Shown here one piece after another: positions 32,983-45,966 of a DNA stretch of 64,000 nucleotides. Position 1 is the first letter of the stretch, and every line of letters begins with the position of its first letter. The stretch covers positions 12,926,629-12,990,628 of the forward strand of contig CM028910.1 in the NCBI GenBank assembly GCA_016801845.1. Direction: 5' to 3'. The stretch comes from Polydactylus sextarius. Its lineage: Eukaryota; Chordata; Actinopteri; Polynemidae. The notes under the pieces were generated by a model that had not been told where the DNA came from, searched no databases, and saw nothing but the letters and a program-made list of their open reading frames with translations. Both the position numbers and the translations under genes were made by a program.

Positions 32983-33960
32983 AACTCTAATTCCTCTTCT
33001 TGCTTGAAGCACAAAGATAAACTCTTGAGTTGAGTCTAACACACACAGACTGTTGATAAACTTGCTGTGTGTGTGTGTGGTTATTGAACTTGTCTGAGCA
33101 TGTGGGTGTGGTTACACTGTTCAGTTACACATTTAATGAACCCATTAGTTTAAATATCTTATTGACCATTGGGTAAAATGACCATCAAGTTAAGTATATT
33201 CTCAACTAGTAAGTGGTAAGGACATTTCTAATATATGGTTTACCCGTCAGACTTGTTTGCCATTGGTAAAAACTTTTTTGTTTGTGATATGTTAGTTAAT
33301 GATGAATTAATAATCAAAATTAGACATTATTAAATGATCTAACATGATATAGCAGCTGGGACAGTGCTTTAATGGTTGTAATTTTATATTGAAATGGTTC
33401 CAACAATGTCCTTACTATTTCAGTTTTCATCAAATCTTAAAATAATTAAGACCTGCTATGAAGAAAAAAAAATCACAGTCTCAGATTCCATCATCTTTTC
33501 ATGTTTCATGCATTAAAACCATATTCAGATAATTAGATCTTCAATTGGATACTTCACAAAAGTAAAACAAACTAAGACAAGTAAAAAAAAATTGATTGAT
33601 AAATTATAACTGATATCAGATTCTTTTACTAATGAGATTCTTGTTATTACAACACAAATAAACAGAAGTTTTGACATCTTTAAGTCAATGGATGAGATAA
33701 AAACAAAAATTACACACATTTCACAGAAAATACAGTAAACTTGACTTTCTACAGTTGAACAGTTAACAATTAATTTGTTTATTGTGACCCCCAAGAAGAC
33801 AAAGAAGAAAATGATTTAAAAATATTTGTTTCATCTTGTACAGATATTTCAGTTTGTTACAAAGTGGTTTATTCAGTTTTATTTACTATTTCAAAGAGAA
33901 AAAAAGATCCTGATGAAAACACAATGAACTTGAAGACTGGGACATTTGAATCGACATAAA
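32983..33960. other. 5' flank of faah B and spacer to copy C
   Basis: The first 140 bases align by eye with the flanks of A and C but carry TG/CA where A has CG (GT run near 33067-33080). The rest is AT-rich, with no gene. Confidence 0.5.
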
Positions 33961-33998
33961 CAAACAATACTCTTGCTGTAACTCCTGTCCTCCAGGCT

Positions 33999-36846
33999 TT
34001 ACTCTCTGCTCTGTTTGACCAGCTGTTCCACCTCCTTCATGAAGCGCAGACAGAGTTCATCCTGCCACGGCAGAGCAACACACTGCACCGCCACGGGCAG
34101 ACCCTCGCCTCCAGACACAGCCTGAGCACAAACACACACACTCCAGTCAGTCAACAGTCAGTCACCAGAGCAACTTCAGTCTGTTGTCTCCACCTACTGA
34201 CCAAATGTAAAACTACAGTTTAATAGAGTCTTTAATGATGCACAGGAACATGCATGTAGGAGTTATGCCACCCCTGCTAATATTTCTTGTAAGAAAGTCA
34301 CAAAAATAAATGAACATGAAACTATCCCAGAGAGACACAAACTCCACCATTATGTCTGTATTTTGGGGTTCACTGCACCATATTCTGACAATGGCTCTTT
34401 AATGATATGATCTAATCTCGGTGTCAGTTTCTTACCTGTTTGAAGAGTTTGTCAAAACGGTCCTGATAAATTCCTTTATAGTGCTTGAGCTCCTCCTCAT
34501 CCTCTGCTGTAACCGTGGAAACATGAACTGAACCAGCGGGAAAGTTGAGGAGGTTGTAAAGCATCGTGTATGTGAGAACAGCTGGAAAGACAAGGTGTAC
34601 AATAAAGTTGTTTCTGTGTTACTATGGTAACATTGCTGTTCAGTACATTTTTATAAAGAATTCGGACAACAATTCAGACAACACTGAGAACTGCAGAAAA
34701 CTGATACACCACTTTATTGATTCACAAGCCCTGTCAGGTAAAGGACAGGTAATAAGTATAGGATTAGTGCACATACTGGTATTCTTGCTACAGTAGTAGA
34801 AGTTATACGCTGGTCCGATCATGGGGCACAGCAGCACATCTATGTTGCATCTTCTCCATTGCTCAATTGTTTCCTGAATGTAGTCCTAATGAAAGCACAT
34901 GAGAATTCAGTTTCTTCGTATATATATTCATTCTTGCACAAACATCATTCATTGACTTCCTAACAGTACCTCAACTGCAACATGCTGCTTCCACAGATCT
35001 TGAACAGTCCTGAAAACAAAGCAAGAGTCAGGATGTTCTGGTAATGTTTGATTACATAACAAAACCTCAAGACCAAACTGTTTAACTTCAAGACATCTCT
35101 CTCACCCAACTCCACATATAGCGCTCAAGATGGAGGATTCACGAGGAAGCTGCAAAATCATGACATGAAACAAACTGTAACACACTGCAGCTGCTTCAAC
35201 ACATTTTACACAGTTTATAACCAAGATCTTTTTTAAACTAACTCACCAGGGGCTTTAGAAGGAATGAAAGTGTTTTCTTCAACCACTTTGGAAGATAGTA
35301 AGGCAAAACCTGTGCTCTAAGACAAGGGTCAAGATGGCTTCCCTTCCTAAAAAGAGATCATTTGCACAAAATAGAACAAGTAGTTCACAGAGATTTTCAA
35401 AATGTCCAGCAGGTATAGTGTTCATCCTGTTCATCATATTAACATAGTGTGATTGCAGGTGATGATGGTGGCGTTAGATGAAAACATACAGAGTCATTAG
35501 TCATTAGAATCCATCCTTAGTGGAACATACTATTAAACATGTCAACCAATGTTTATCCATGTCTAGTAGAAGTGGTATTTCATTGTGAACTAAAGTAACA
35601 GACTAACTGACTAACTGACCAGAACAACAATGAGCAACAAAAGTTCTGAATATTCATTTATAATTTTCGCGATTTACAAAGGATAAATATTTTTAAACCA
35701 AAAAACATGATGATTACACTGTTCGTCGGGAATTACAACTCACAGTTTTTGCAGTAGTGTGGTAGCTCCATCTGCCAGGACGCCTCTCACTATCAGTTCA
35801 GTGTAAGCGTAGTCGATCCTGGGAGGAGTGTAGGGGACCAGCTATAATCAGGGGGGAAGAGACTCCATTAACACACCTTCAAGTCACTGATCTTAGATCA
35901 TTGCACATCATACAGTGTGTATCAGTGTGTGGTCTGGTCTTACAGTGTGGCCTGCTTGCTCCAACAGGACTTTGACCTCCCTGACGGCTCGAGCCATGCT
36001 TGGAGACGGCTGCATGTAGCCATCGCTTACAACGTAACCGATCCTTAGAGGTTTAGTGCTCTGGTATATCTGGGGACGACACATTTTCAATCTGTAAAAC
36101 ATTTGACTGGACATACATAAAGAGATGCATTTTGATATATAATTAATAGATACATAGACTTTGTGTTTGTCAACTGTACCGGCAATGAGCCACATATTTA
36201 ACTCTTTCATTTTTAATGTGACTGCTAATATTTCTGTTATATCATCCCAGTAGGAGGCAAATTCAGGATTTATTTCAGATATAACAGTGTTTGGGAGTGT
36301 ATAATACATATTGTATTATAAATAGCCTTAATATTTTGCACACAAATGCCCACACTTCTGTAGTATCTTACTTTGTATTCATCTTTACATTGTACAGTAT
36401 AAGAAAATACAGGAAATGTGTACAAAGTATTTAAGAACACATAAAATGTACTAATGATTCTGGATTCAGTCTCTGGCCACCACCAGATTTATTGCCCCAG
36501 CAGTGCTTCAGTGACCAACAACCACAAGGGGTAAGATGTTTGCCGAGTCACTGTTCCACACCCAGATCACTGATAGACATGTCTTGTCTGACAGTAACTG
36601 TTGGCAGATCCAGATGTGACAGGGGTCTCAGGATCAGCTGCTGACTTCACTTTGGCTCACCTAAACAGATACTGCAGTGACAAGCTTATTGGCAAAGCAT
36701 TATGAGTTGGTGCCAAACAAAACATGCTTTAGGTCTCTCATGACCCTCTTTATTGTTCGCTGAGGGGGGAATTCTGCCTTAGTTTGCCTCATTGGGACTC
36801 ATTGGATATCATCCTTTGGCCATTGCCTTTTCCCATATATATATTC

Positions 36847-36887
<41 letters not shown>

Positions 36888-39689
36888 CAATACAAATCCA
36901 AATTCCTCATTGAAATCAATAAAGTATGTTCAATTCAGTTTCTGTTAGACTATTAAGAGGTCCTTTGAAGCAAATTTGTATTTTGTGACTTGACACACCT
37001 GCTCATTGAAAGGTAAGGGTGGAACAGTGCGGTCCAAAGAAAACATGTGATCACACAGCAGAGCCTGCATACACAGAGCCAGACTGTCCACATCCCTCGC
37101 CATCGGTCCAGGACCTGAGAGCACTAATTTTTATTATAAGAAATAGAAGAAAAAAATAGCCAAATTAGCACATAACAAGTGTAGTGCTACAAGGCAATGA
37201 TTATATCATTTTCATTTAGTGTATTACAGCACAGTACTAGTACAGATTTATACTTACCTGATTTTTGTCCAGGAGAAATGGGACTCAGACCACGTGCACT
37301 GACCCAGTCAAAGAAAAACAACAAAGTAAAAATAAGTAAGTCATAAGTAAAAATCATAAAATTGTCTGATGCAGGAACACTTACCTCAGACGACCTGCTG
37401 TGGGTTTGAACCCACAGATCCCACAGAAAGAGGCAGGAATACGGATGCTTCCCCCGATATCACTACCTATACCAAGCACAGAGCCTCCTCCCCCAATGAG
37501 AGCCCCCTCCCCACCAGATGAACCTCCACTGGTCTTCTTTAGGTTGTAGGGGTTCACAGTTTGTCCATAAATTTGATTACCACAGTCATAACTGGAGATG
37601 AGGCAATAAAAGAAACACATTAACCTATTGTTTCTGAATTATACGACTGCATGAGAGTAAACACTATTGTGCAGTGGGTGACACAATGTCACAGCTTTAC
37701 CATGTGATAACTGATTTAGAAATTATTTACTTTAATAGGCCTTGAGGTAAGTTGGTTCTCACAAAGGGAATAGCTCCCTGTTTCTTCAAAACTTCAACAA
37801 GTACGCTGTCCTCCTGGGCAGGGTTGTCCAGATTAATGAGTACACCACAGGAAACGTCATGATTCTTGTGTTGTAAAATGAAAACCGTGTTACACAACAG
37901 CAGATCAAAGACATAAACCAGAAACTGTTTCTAGAAGTGAAAACATTTTTTGGTACCCTGTCAATTTTCACTGCCATGGAGTGGATTGTTGCAGTATAAA
38001 ACAAAATTACCTTGAATGCATAGTTTTCTTTGACGCTAACTGGTACTCCATACAAGGGACCTCTCTTGTTGTAGTCAATAGTCTTTAGTTGGTCAAAACT
38101 TTCCAGCAAAATCTCTGTGCAGCAGTTCAGCTTTTCATTTACAGCTAGAGTCTGTGAGGAAAGAAAAGAAATTTAAACAGCACAGACAGGTTCATATTTA
38201 CAGCTTTTACTCTAATGTGCTTGCTTGGTAAAATATTTAAATCAAACAAAATGTAATCAAGAAGAGAAATATTTACTTGATAACAGAGTTGAATCTACTT
38301 TGGGCAATTAACCTTGAAGGAAAAACCATTCAAAGTTAATGAAAAGGTATGAAATGTTTTGGGTATGTAAATCAGAGTTAACAGCAGCAGATATTTAAGT
38401 CTAGAGAGTATTAGTTACTTTATATTTGATCACTGCAAAGATAATAATTAACATAGGTTAGATTTTATAATTTAGAACTTTCTGACCTTTTCCATGTAGC
38501 AGTAAAACACATCCTCAGGGTTCAGTGAACCTTCCTGCAGCTGCTTTGTCAACTCAGAAAGGGACAGTGACAAGATGGCAGCAGAGTTGGTTGTTGAATG
38601 CTGGGAGAGACACACATAGTGTAGGAAATGTAACATTTTTTGATAAATGACATATTGGGCCACATCAACCTACCATTTTCATTATCTACTAAATATATAA
38701 AGAGAAGTAAAGATAAAACTGCAAACTCCCAGTCAAACATTGCCCAGTTATCAAGAAGTGCAAACACCGGCATTAGAAACGGTCATAACAACTTTTTTGG
38801 ATGTCTAGACACAGTCACTTGTACATAGTGCCACAAGTGTCTCTCACTTGACTTACTGGAATGCTTACTGAAAAAACAGGTTAATGCAATAATGTAAATT
38901 CAACTTTGCAGCACATGTAAAAAGTATTCACCCCCTTGATTTTTATAAATTGAATTATGGTCACTATAACTTTTTTTTAAAAAGAATTGTCAAATGATAC
39001 TATAATACTAATTCTATAAAGTGGAAAATTCATTAAAAATGTGGTGAAAAAATAAGAAAGTAAAATAAGGATTTACACAAATATTCACCCCCTTCACATC
39101 AGTTTTTAGCAGATGCACCTTCTGTTTCAGTTACAGTGACAGGTCTCATTCAGACTTGCACTAGGACATTGCTCAGTAATCATCAGGCTGTTATCACCTA
39201 TTAGCTGGACTTTTTTTAAATTAGAGTCAATGACTTAAAAAAGGATTAATATTAATGCACTTATTTCACTATATAATTTTTAATAAATTGGCAATGTTTT
39301 TTTTCTTTCATTTGCATAGGGTTATTTTGGTTGTATTAAAAATGCCAAATAATATCAAACACTAATCTATTCATAAAATGACAAAACATCCTAGGTGGTA
39401 AACACTTTTCACATTTGTGCAAAATGGTTTAAAAATATGCATATAATTACTTGTGTTTGCCAACTCTTACCGACTGCTTGTACCGGAGCACGGCCTCCTC
39501 TGCCCGCTGCAGGCTCTCCGTCCTCCGGTTCCTGGCTCTCTGGATCTTCGCCTTCATCTCTCGGTGGCCGGTGACTCTCCGGACCAGCAGCACCAGTGCT
39601 CCAACACCACAGGCAGCACCGGTCAGCACCAGAGACACTGTACGGTTGTCCACCTCCAGTCCCTGAAGAAACTCTCCCAGATTGTCCAT
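33999..39689 (-). CDS. faah: Fatty acid amide hydrolase, tandem copy C
   Basis: Same family and role as copy A; it is the most upstream gene of the array in transcription order. Exons 5' to 3' are 39471-39689, 38487-38600, 38011-38151, 37731-37864, 37385-37591, 37258-37298, 36999-37123, 35944-36069, 35744-35841, 35247-35346, 35106-35149, 34970-35009, 34777-34885, 34436-34581 and 33999-34121. All lengths match copies A and B, giving 588 aa and an open frame. The N-terminus reads MDNLGEF. The catalytic Lys152, Ser227 and Ser251 are intact. Exon 5 has its own changes (NQIYGQTVNPYNLKKTSGGS; VLGIG), and exon 6 reads SARGLSPISPGQKS. Exon 9 is the most divergent of the three (YTPPRIDYAYTELIVRG). Confidence 0.95.
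36841..36884. repeat. (AT)n microsatellite in faah C intron 7
   Basis: A pure AT run. The surrounding intron (36350-36950) shows no recognisable element. Confidence 0.9.
38915..39200. mobile_element. Degenerate DNA transposon remnant in faah C intron 1
   Basis: The words AGTATTCACCCCCTTG (about 38925) and ATATTCACCCCCTTCAC (about 39081), then TTTTTAGCAGATGCACCTT (about 39102) and GACTTGCACTAGGACATTGCTC, resemble the end and left arm of a Tc1-like fish transposon whose termini read GTATTCACCCCC. There is no open transposase frame. Copies A and B lack it. Confidence 0.55.
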
Positions 39690-40900
39690 GACTCTGATTC
39701 CTCTTCTTGCTTGAAGCACAAAGATAAACCAAGTCTAACACACACACAAACAGACTGTCGATAAATCTACTGTGTCTGTCTGGGTATTGAACTTATGTGA
39801 GCAGGTAGGCGTGGATACGGTCGCAGCTCAATCAGCTGAAGTGTAAATACAAAACTATAGGATCAGGACGGTAGAGGGCGCCAGCGTCCCCCTAGTCAGT
39901 CATTTCTTAATGAACCAATGTCTAATACACCTGAACAGTTTTGACATTTGACAGCAATCAGAACATAGTAGATGTCATGCTTTTGACTTTTCTTAAACTG
40001 AAACATCCACACAAAAACCAGACCAAAAAAAAAAAAAGAACAAAGTTGTTCCAACCAGTGTGGTTAAAAACAGAAAATGGTGATTTTAGGAAATCTTGAC
40101 AATGTGACACAGTAAATAAAATGACAAAGACAATTTATTAGGAAACATGTGAGTACTTACTACTGCTTTGAATGTAAAGAGTATTTTGCAGCTGGTGATT
40201 ACTTTTTTTTATGAGCACTGTTCCATCATTGCTTTGTGTTGAACTAATATCTGAGTAATAATTACATTTTTTTTTTTGTAATGATATAGCAGTAAGGACA
40301 GCGTTTGATATTTGTAATGTAAAATACTTTTATTATCATCACCACAGTTCCCAAAATGTTTACTGTTTTTATAAAATATATATTAGATATTTTCCCCAAA
40401 AAATAATTGTTTTAAAACCTAACAATATACATTCTCTTCTCTTTAAAACAACAATTAACAATTAATCTCTGGATTTGGTGTAAACATTTAAGGAAGGACT
40501 GTTACAGAGTCAAAACGTGTAGAATCTAAAAGTATGTAAGAGTTTACAAGGGATGGATTTTTTAAGTTTGTGAGAGTTTTGTAGTCGACACAGTTAAGTT
40601 TTTTAATCAGTAACTTTTTGAGTCACTAACTATCTTTGTATTGTATCCTTTTGCCACCTCCCAATGGTGGAGCATCTGTATATATAGTTAATAATAACAA
40701 ACTTAACACAGGTTTAGGTTTTCAAGCCATCCACTTTAATGAAATGTTGACTCAGAATACCTCGTTAAATACTTTTCTTCACATGAGCAGAGGCAGTATA
40801 GTATACACTTATAGTTACAACATACAGCAGATCCACATATGGATGTATTTAAAACCACGTTCTCCTCATAACACAATATTTGAAGAATGTCATCAGCCAG
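39690..40900. other. faah C 5' flank and spacer to uqcrh
   Basis: The proximal 200 bases share blocks with the copy A flank, including GAGGGCGCCAGCGTCCCC near 39875. The remainder is AT-rich. An inverted ATTAAA at about 40735 could be the uqcrh poly(A) signal. No nsun4 sequence, which lies between these genes in mammals, was recognised. Confidence 0.5.
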
Positions 40901-40924
40901 CGGTGCAATAATGGAGAAAGGATT

Positions 40925-42786
40925 TCATTTGACAGAATGGAACAGTTTGTGTGCCACCTGGAGAGAGGAAATAAGAGGCAATTTACATATGAAAACATAC
41001 TAAAGCCTGAAATAGTTTTGAAAAGCAAAACACTTTTAATGTCACATCAGTTATAAGTTAGTGCTTGAAACATCAAGGTCACAGTTATGTGCCAACTAAA
41101 GATAGTGTCAAGTCAGTGGAATGCTGAACTGTTCATATATGAAGGACGTGCCAACCTAATTCTATTTTAATGCACTATATCTACAGAATAGTTTAAACCT
41201 TTCCTGCATTTTGAAGATATACTGTCACATAAAAAGGACAGGATCACACAGCTTCAGTTTGAACAAAGTCTCACTTAAATGTAGAACAAAAATTACTTTG
41301 TACAAACATACAGTTATCATTTCTCTGGTAAAACCAGCCAATTTATCCTGTAATCTGTGAAACTCTAGCCTTGAAATTTAAAGCACTATGATCCTAGAGG
41401 AGCAATTCTGAAAATCTTTCATTTAAGAAAAGTGAGAGCTGTAGTGACTGTGTTATAACCTCTGGTGTTGCAGGGAGACTTTACTCAGAAATTGAATTTT
41501 GAATTGAATTGAATTGTATTATGAGTCAGCAGGGTATAGTTTGTGGGCCATATCTACGGCCAAATTTCTTCCTGCCAAGACAAAATAAGTCATATTCTCT
41601 TTGAAATGAATACATCAAAGTAACAGCATGATAAGGTAGCTGACAAAGATTTCGCCAAAGGACATGGCATGAATCAGTAACACTGTAAATGCGGTTTGAG
41701 TATCCAATGCTGGCAGAGCTAATGCAAGTCATGCAGTTGCAGAACAAATAACTATTCATATATCTTTTTATGCTCTGGGGTGTATATGATGGATTTCCTG
41801 TTTGGACTTATGAATAATGAACATGAAACTTACACAGTGGTCCCGAGCATGCAGGAAGTCGAACAGCTCCTCAGTGCAATCCTCAGTTGTTGAAGACCGA
41901 GAACCAACTCTGGTCTCACACTGCTCAAGACGCTCCCGGGTGTGGACGCAGTGCTCTATCTCCTCACACTTCTGTCGCACTGTTTCAATAGGATCCTGAC
42001 ACACAACACACAGCATCCAAAGTCAATAAACCCTAAAGGATGTCCTTCTCTAGGAGATGCTTTCTGATGATAGTTTACATAGATATCAATCAAGGTAAAG
42101 TAAATATAAAAACACCCAGTTCGACAAGATGCTATGAAATTGTACCCGATTAACAGGCAACTGTGTGTGGGAGGATTTAGGGAGGAGTAATTTATTTTTA
42201 CACATTTGAAAGAGGAAGGGCCAGCAATGGCGAAAGCCTGAGACGACCCCACCTCTAGTAAAGTGTCCACGTAGAAGACCATTAACAGCAGCTAGAGCAG
42301 CTAGCAGTGTCGTTCAGAGAGAGTCAACATGCTCAACAATCTGTGCGACAGAAGGAACCAGTTATCATTTGAAGATGAACTTACCACCATATCTTCTTCC
42401 TCCTCCTCTTCTTCTTCCTCCTGAAGGAAACACAAGTCGAAATCAATGACATAATTCACCCCCAGACATCACAGCTGCTAGCTAACGTTATAACGTAAAT
42501 TACACACATAACAAATGACACATTCACACACATTACTGACAGATTAAATCGTGATAATTTAGTATGGATTTGTTATTCAGCTGCTTGGGCTATTTCTCAA
42601 TGACGAACGTGACAGTTGATGTCGGCTAATGCTAATATAAGCTAGGTGACGTATCTTAGCCGTGTTGTGTTAGCCCGCTAGCTTAAACAACCACATATTA
42701 GTAGCATAGCAGAGTTATCTTGAATCTTAAAAGCTACTTACATCATCGGGCTCTCCGTTCATGATCATCTTATCCTCGAAAACCAT
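40925..42786 (-). CDS. uqcrh: Cytochrome b-c1 complex subunit 6 (hinge protein)
   Basis: The acidic hinge subunit of mitochondrial complex III, which sits in the intermembrane space and helps cytochrome c1 interact with cytochrome c. Exons 5' to 3' are 42742-42786, 42385-42420, 41834-41995 and 40925-40957, giving 91 aa, the same as human. The N-terminus MVFEDKMIMNGEPDD is followed by a run of nine Glu, the known acidic segment, encoded largely by one 36-base exon. Cys43-x9-Cys53 and Cys67-x13-Cys81 are the conserved disulfide cysteines, with an extra Cys37. It ends VAHKLFHSVK. The gene looks intact and is linked to faah as in mammals. Confidence 0.96.
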
Positions 42787-44086
42787 TATTTCGGTGCTCT
42801 TGTCCTGAAATGACCGGCTGTGTTAGACGTTCTGTTGGAGGACACCGCAGGTCACACGAGCTGGAAAGTCAGCGTAAACCAACCGCAGCGTTTCCGGTTA
42901 TCACAATTTCACAATAAAACGTCCCGTGTGCCAAATACGTTTCAGTTATATTCACTCTACTTGCTACTTCCGGTGGCATTCGTATTTTATTTTGAAATCG
43001 GAGTCCTCTACTACTTCTCGTCTCTAACCATATAAACACACCGCCATCATGTGTTGTAAGGTAGTACTACATCAGCAGATATAACATCAAATTGAAAATA
43101 ATATATGAGAGATTATATTTACATATATGTCCTCATGCATCTCTTTTAGTCCTATTCCTACTTTTGTCAGTTGACAGATTATTCACAAAGTTGGTGGTTC
43201 ACATGTCAAGTGTTGTTGGACAAGAAACTGAATCCCAAGATGCTCTGGGACTCTTGCTGCCACCAGAGTGTGCATGTGAGTGCCAGCTATGTAGAGAGAG
43301 ATGTTTACAGTGGTCAAACTTAACCCCTCACATCAGATACCTCCAGGTTAAGTGGGGCACCAACTGTGAGCTGATTCTTCTCTTACAATGTTTTAAGTGC
43401 ATGTGATTATATTCTCAGTAAAGTAAGAGTTAGAGGTGCTTGTGGCAACATGTTTTTGGAACCATCTTTCTGATGCTGGATGTTTACAGATGTCATTTTT
43501 GGTTACACGGTGAAAAAGTTTTTGCTTTGCCAAATTGGTTACAACTTGGAGTGAAAACAAATTCTTATCTTTAAAATGGCAGAGCTGAAACACAATTTTT
43601 TGCTCAAGAAACCATCACAGGAGGAGCAACTTTCCAGGCAATATACTTTGTATGTTGTGTGGGCAAAAAAACAAGATGAACTTTGGTTTTCAGGTAATCT
43701 TAATTTTACTGTCAACGTTCATCCCTTATCTGATAAGATCACACTTTATTCAGACTCAGAGTTTGACAAATCAGGCCACCTTATTTTTGTAAGGTCAATG
43801 ATTAACAGTGTTTTGTGTCTGTTTCCCATGTATAAAAAGATTAGAGTCCAGTACAGCCAAGAGAATTCATTATTGACTCCCGACAACATCATTACACCCT
43901 TTATCACATGAGGGGAAGGCAAAGAAGGAGAAAAAAAGTCAGTCAAACAGGTTTGAGTCTGTTTAAAGGAATGGATTCAATCTTTTCTGTAACTGGAGCC
44001 TGTTTTGACTTTGATTTGAAAAGTGTTTAACAGCAGTTTTCATCCTAACTGCAGATTATTTTAAGATCTATCACTCAGTTACTTTC
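42787..44086. other. uqcrh promoter side and spacer to the CYP2 locus
   Basis: The first 150 bases are the 5' UTR and promoter side of uqcrh, moderately CpG-containing. Two + frames (43092-43406, 104 aa; 43576-43911, 111 aa) were inspected; neither resembles a known family, and both lack flanking exons. No supported gene. Confidence 0.4.
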
Positions 44087-45310
44087 CCTCCTAGACCCTG
44101 GGTGTTTCCTCTTGTTGGCAACATATTTAATTTGGACCACACACAAGGCCAGAAGTGGATGGTGTTGAATAAATATGAGGTTCTGAAAGAAGTTCTGGCA
44201 AAACAGGGGGATAGTCGACAACTTCCCAGAACTCCCTCTGCAGGAGGTCATACAACACAGACTGGGTGAGAGGTCATAACATAGAGATATAGGAAGCTAA
44301 AGAATATGATACATTTCTTTTTCCCCAAAACAAAATATATTTTTAACAATATTTGTCAATTTACATTGTCTCGTGGTTGATTACTATAGATTTAACAATA
44401 GACCCTGTTTTTGCCTGACAGTGTTATGGTTTGACAGCAAGACTAAATTCAGTTGTATTCTCAGCTCTGAGAAGTTTGCTCCACACTGTGTGTTTCATAT
44501 CAGGTATAAACCTGATCACCAGAAATACTGTCTCCAACACCATCTGCTCCTTGGTTTTTGGGCATTGCTTCAAATACAGAAACATTCATGAAACTGATTT
44601 TGAAGAAGTTACTTGATAAAGCTTCATCCATTTGGACATTGGTACTTTTCTTTTTTATCAAAACCTCTTTGTACTATTGTTGTGTAAACCATTCCTCACT
44701 GTGAAAGTGTCCTCATTCATTCATGCCAGTGGTTCTATTTGGGGACGTACACGTGATATTTTTACACACAGAGATCATAATGTCTAATGAGATCTGTAAA
44801 TGGATTTTCAACATTCGGTTCAGAAACAGTTTCACTGAAGTATCATATCTTGCCGTAACTGACTCTACTCTGCAGCTCTACAACTTGTTTCCTCTGCTGA
44901 TGAGACACATCTAGAATCAAGTAAAGAAAAGAAAAGAGTCAAGCTTAAAGAGCACAAACAGAACTGGATTCCTTCACCACAAAGAGACTTCATCAGCTTC
45001 CTGAATGAGATTCATATAGTGATTGTAACTAAATACAGAGTTACATTACCTTCAGTTTGTTTGTTGTTATGATAATCAGCTTTCAGCATCATCACATTTT
45101 TGCTTTTTCTTTCTTTTTGTTTCATCACTTATCACCTAGTTACACAAGTATCACACCACAGGTGAGAGAGTATAAGGATCATAACACGTTCTTTCCTGTT
45201 ATGATCCTAAAGTAAATGTTGGACTCAACATAATTAAGAAGTTTGTGATTATGGAGTTTTTCCTCTTTTTCGTCTCCTTTATGCAGAACCTGCTGGGGTG
45301 TAGTCTGTGA
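44087..45310 (+). pseudogene. CYP2-family cytochrome P450 pseudogene
   Basis: Fragments collinear with the intact P450 next door. 44087-44140 reads PPRPWVFPLVGNIFNLDHTQ (end of exon 1), running directly into KWMVLNKYEVLKEVLAKQGD (exon 2-like, to about 44265). 44485-44610 contains NTVSNTICSLVFGHCFKYRN (exon 4-like). 44867-44914 reads LQLYNLFPLLMRHI and then a stop (exon 5-like), and 44955-45015 keeps LKEHKQNWIPSPQRDFISFL. 45251-45310 reads MEFFLFFVSFMQNLLG then a stop (exon 9-like). Exon 3 and exons 6-8, including the I-helix and ExxR, are missing. Stops and lost splice sites make it non-functional. It probably arose by tandem duplication and decay. Confidence 0.85.
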
Positions 45311-45896
45311 TGGATTGCTGTTTTGGTTGCACTCTGACATCCACTGAGGACAGAATTTAATAAACAGCTAATTCAAACATTTTTGTTGTTTTATTTCATG
45401 TAATAACATAAAATCCATTTGTTATTTTCTCACACTGCTTCTCCTGTCTGACTCGTGGGGGTCACTGGTGTCTCTGACAGCTGACTGAGTGTGATGTGTA
45501 ATTTATTTCATTCTGGATGTCTGGTTATAATGTCACAGAAAATATTTTGTACATTTACTAAATAACCTTTAATACTTTAAAATAATGTAAACTATGACAT
45601 AACAAGGTAAGCACACAGGGTAAATGCTTTGTCATCCACCTCTGTAAACTGTTAATAATTATATAACTGTTGCGTAACATTAGATCCATTCAGGAAGGCC
45701 TGGTGCGGATGTGCTTTAAAGAACATAAAAACAACTTTCTTTAAATTTCTGTCCCATATAAAAAAAACATGTCATCTCTTGTCTGAGCTGCCAAGAAAAC
45801 CAATCACAGTTCAGCAATTAATCCACACTCTGCATTACTGACAATAGACAGGAGGGTTGTGTAATTTTTTATTACCTCTCTGATATGTCCTGAGGC

Positions 45897-45910
45897 GAAT
45901 ATAAAGCTGG
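45897..45910 (+). promoter_or_regulatory. TATA box of the CYP2 gene
   Basis: TATAAA at 45900-45905, 62 bases before the chosen ATG. It predicts transcription starting near 45930. That places the in-frame ATG at 45925 at or outside the mRNA 5' end and favours the ATG at 45967. Confidence 0.65.
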
Positions 45911-45966
45911 GGCCACTGGGATCAATGCAGGTTTCCCAGTGGGTAAAGAGGCAGCAGTTTGTGAGA

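Noticed and set aside
43092..43406. 104-aa frame with some cysteines
   Set aside because: No recognisable fold or splice context; low-complexity hydrophobic start.
43576..43911. 111-aa plus-strand frame between uqcrh and the CYP2 pseudogene
   Set aside because: No family resemblance, no flanking exons, no promoter signs. It may be chance or old repeat DNA.
45925..45966. Upstream in-frame ATG for the CYP2 gene
   Set aside because: It lies about 20 bases after the TATA box, likely outside the mRNA, and would put charged residues before the membrane anchor.
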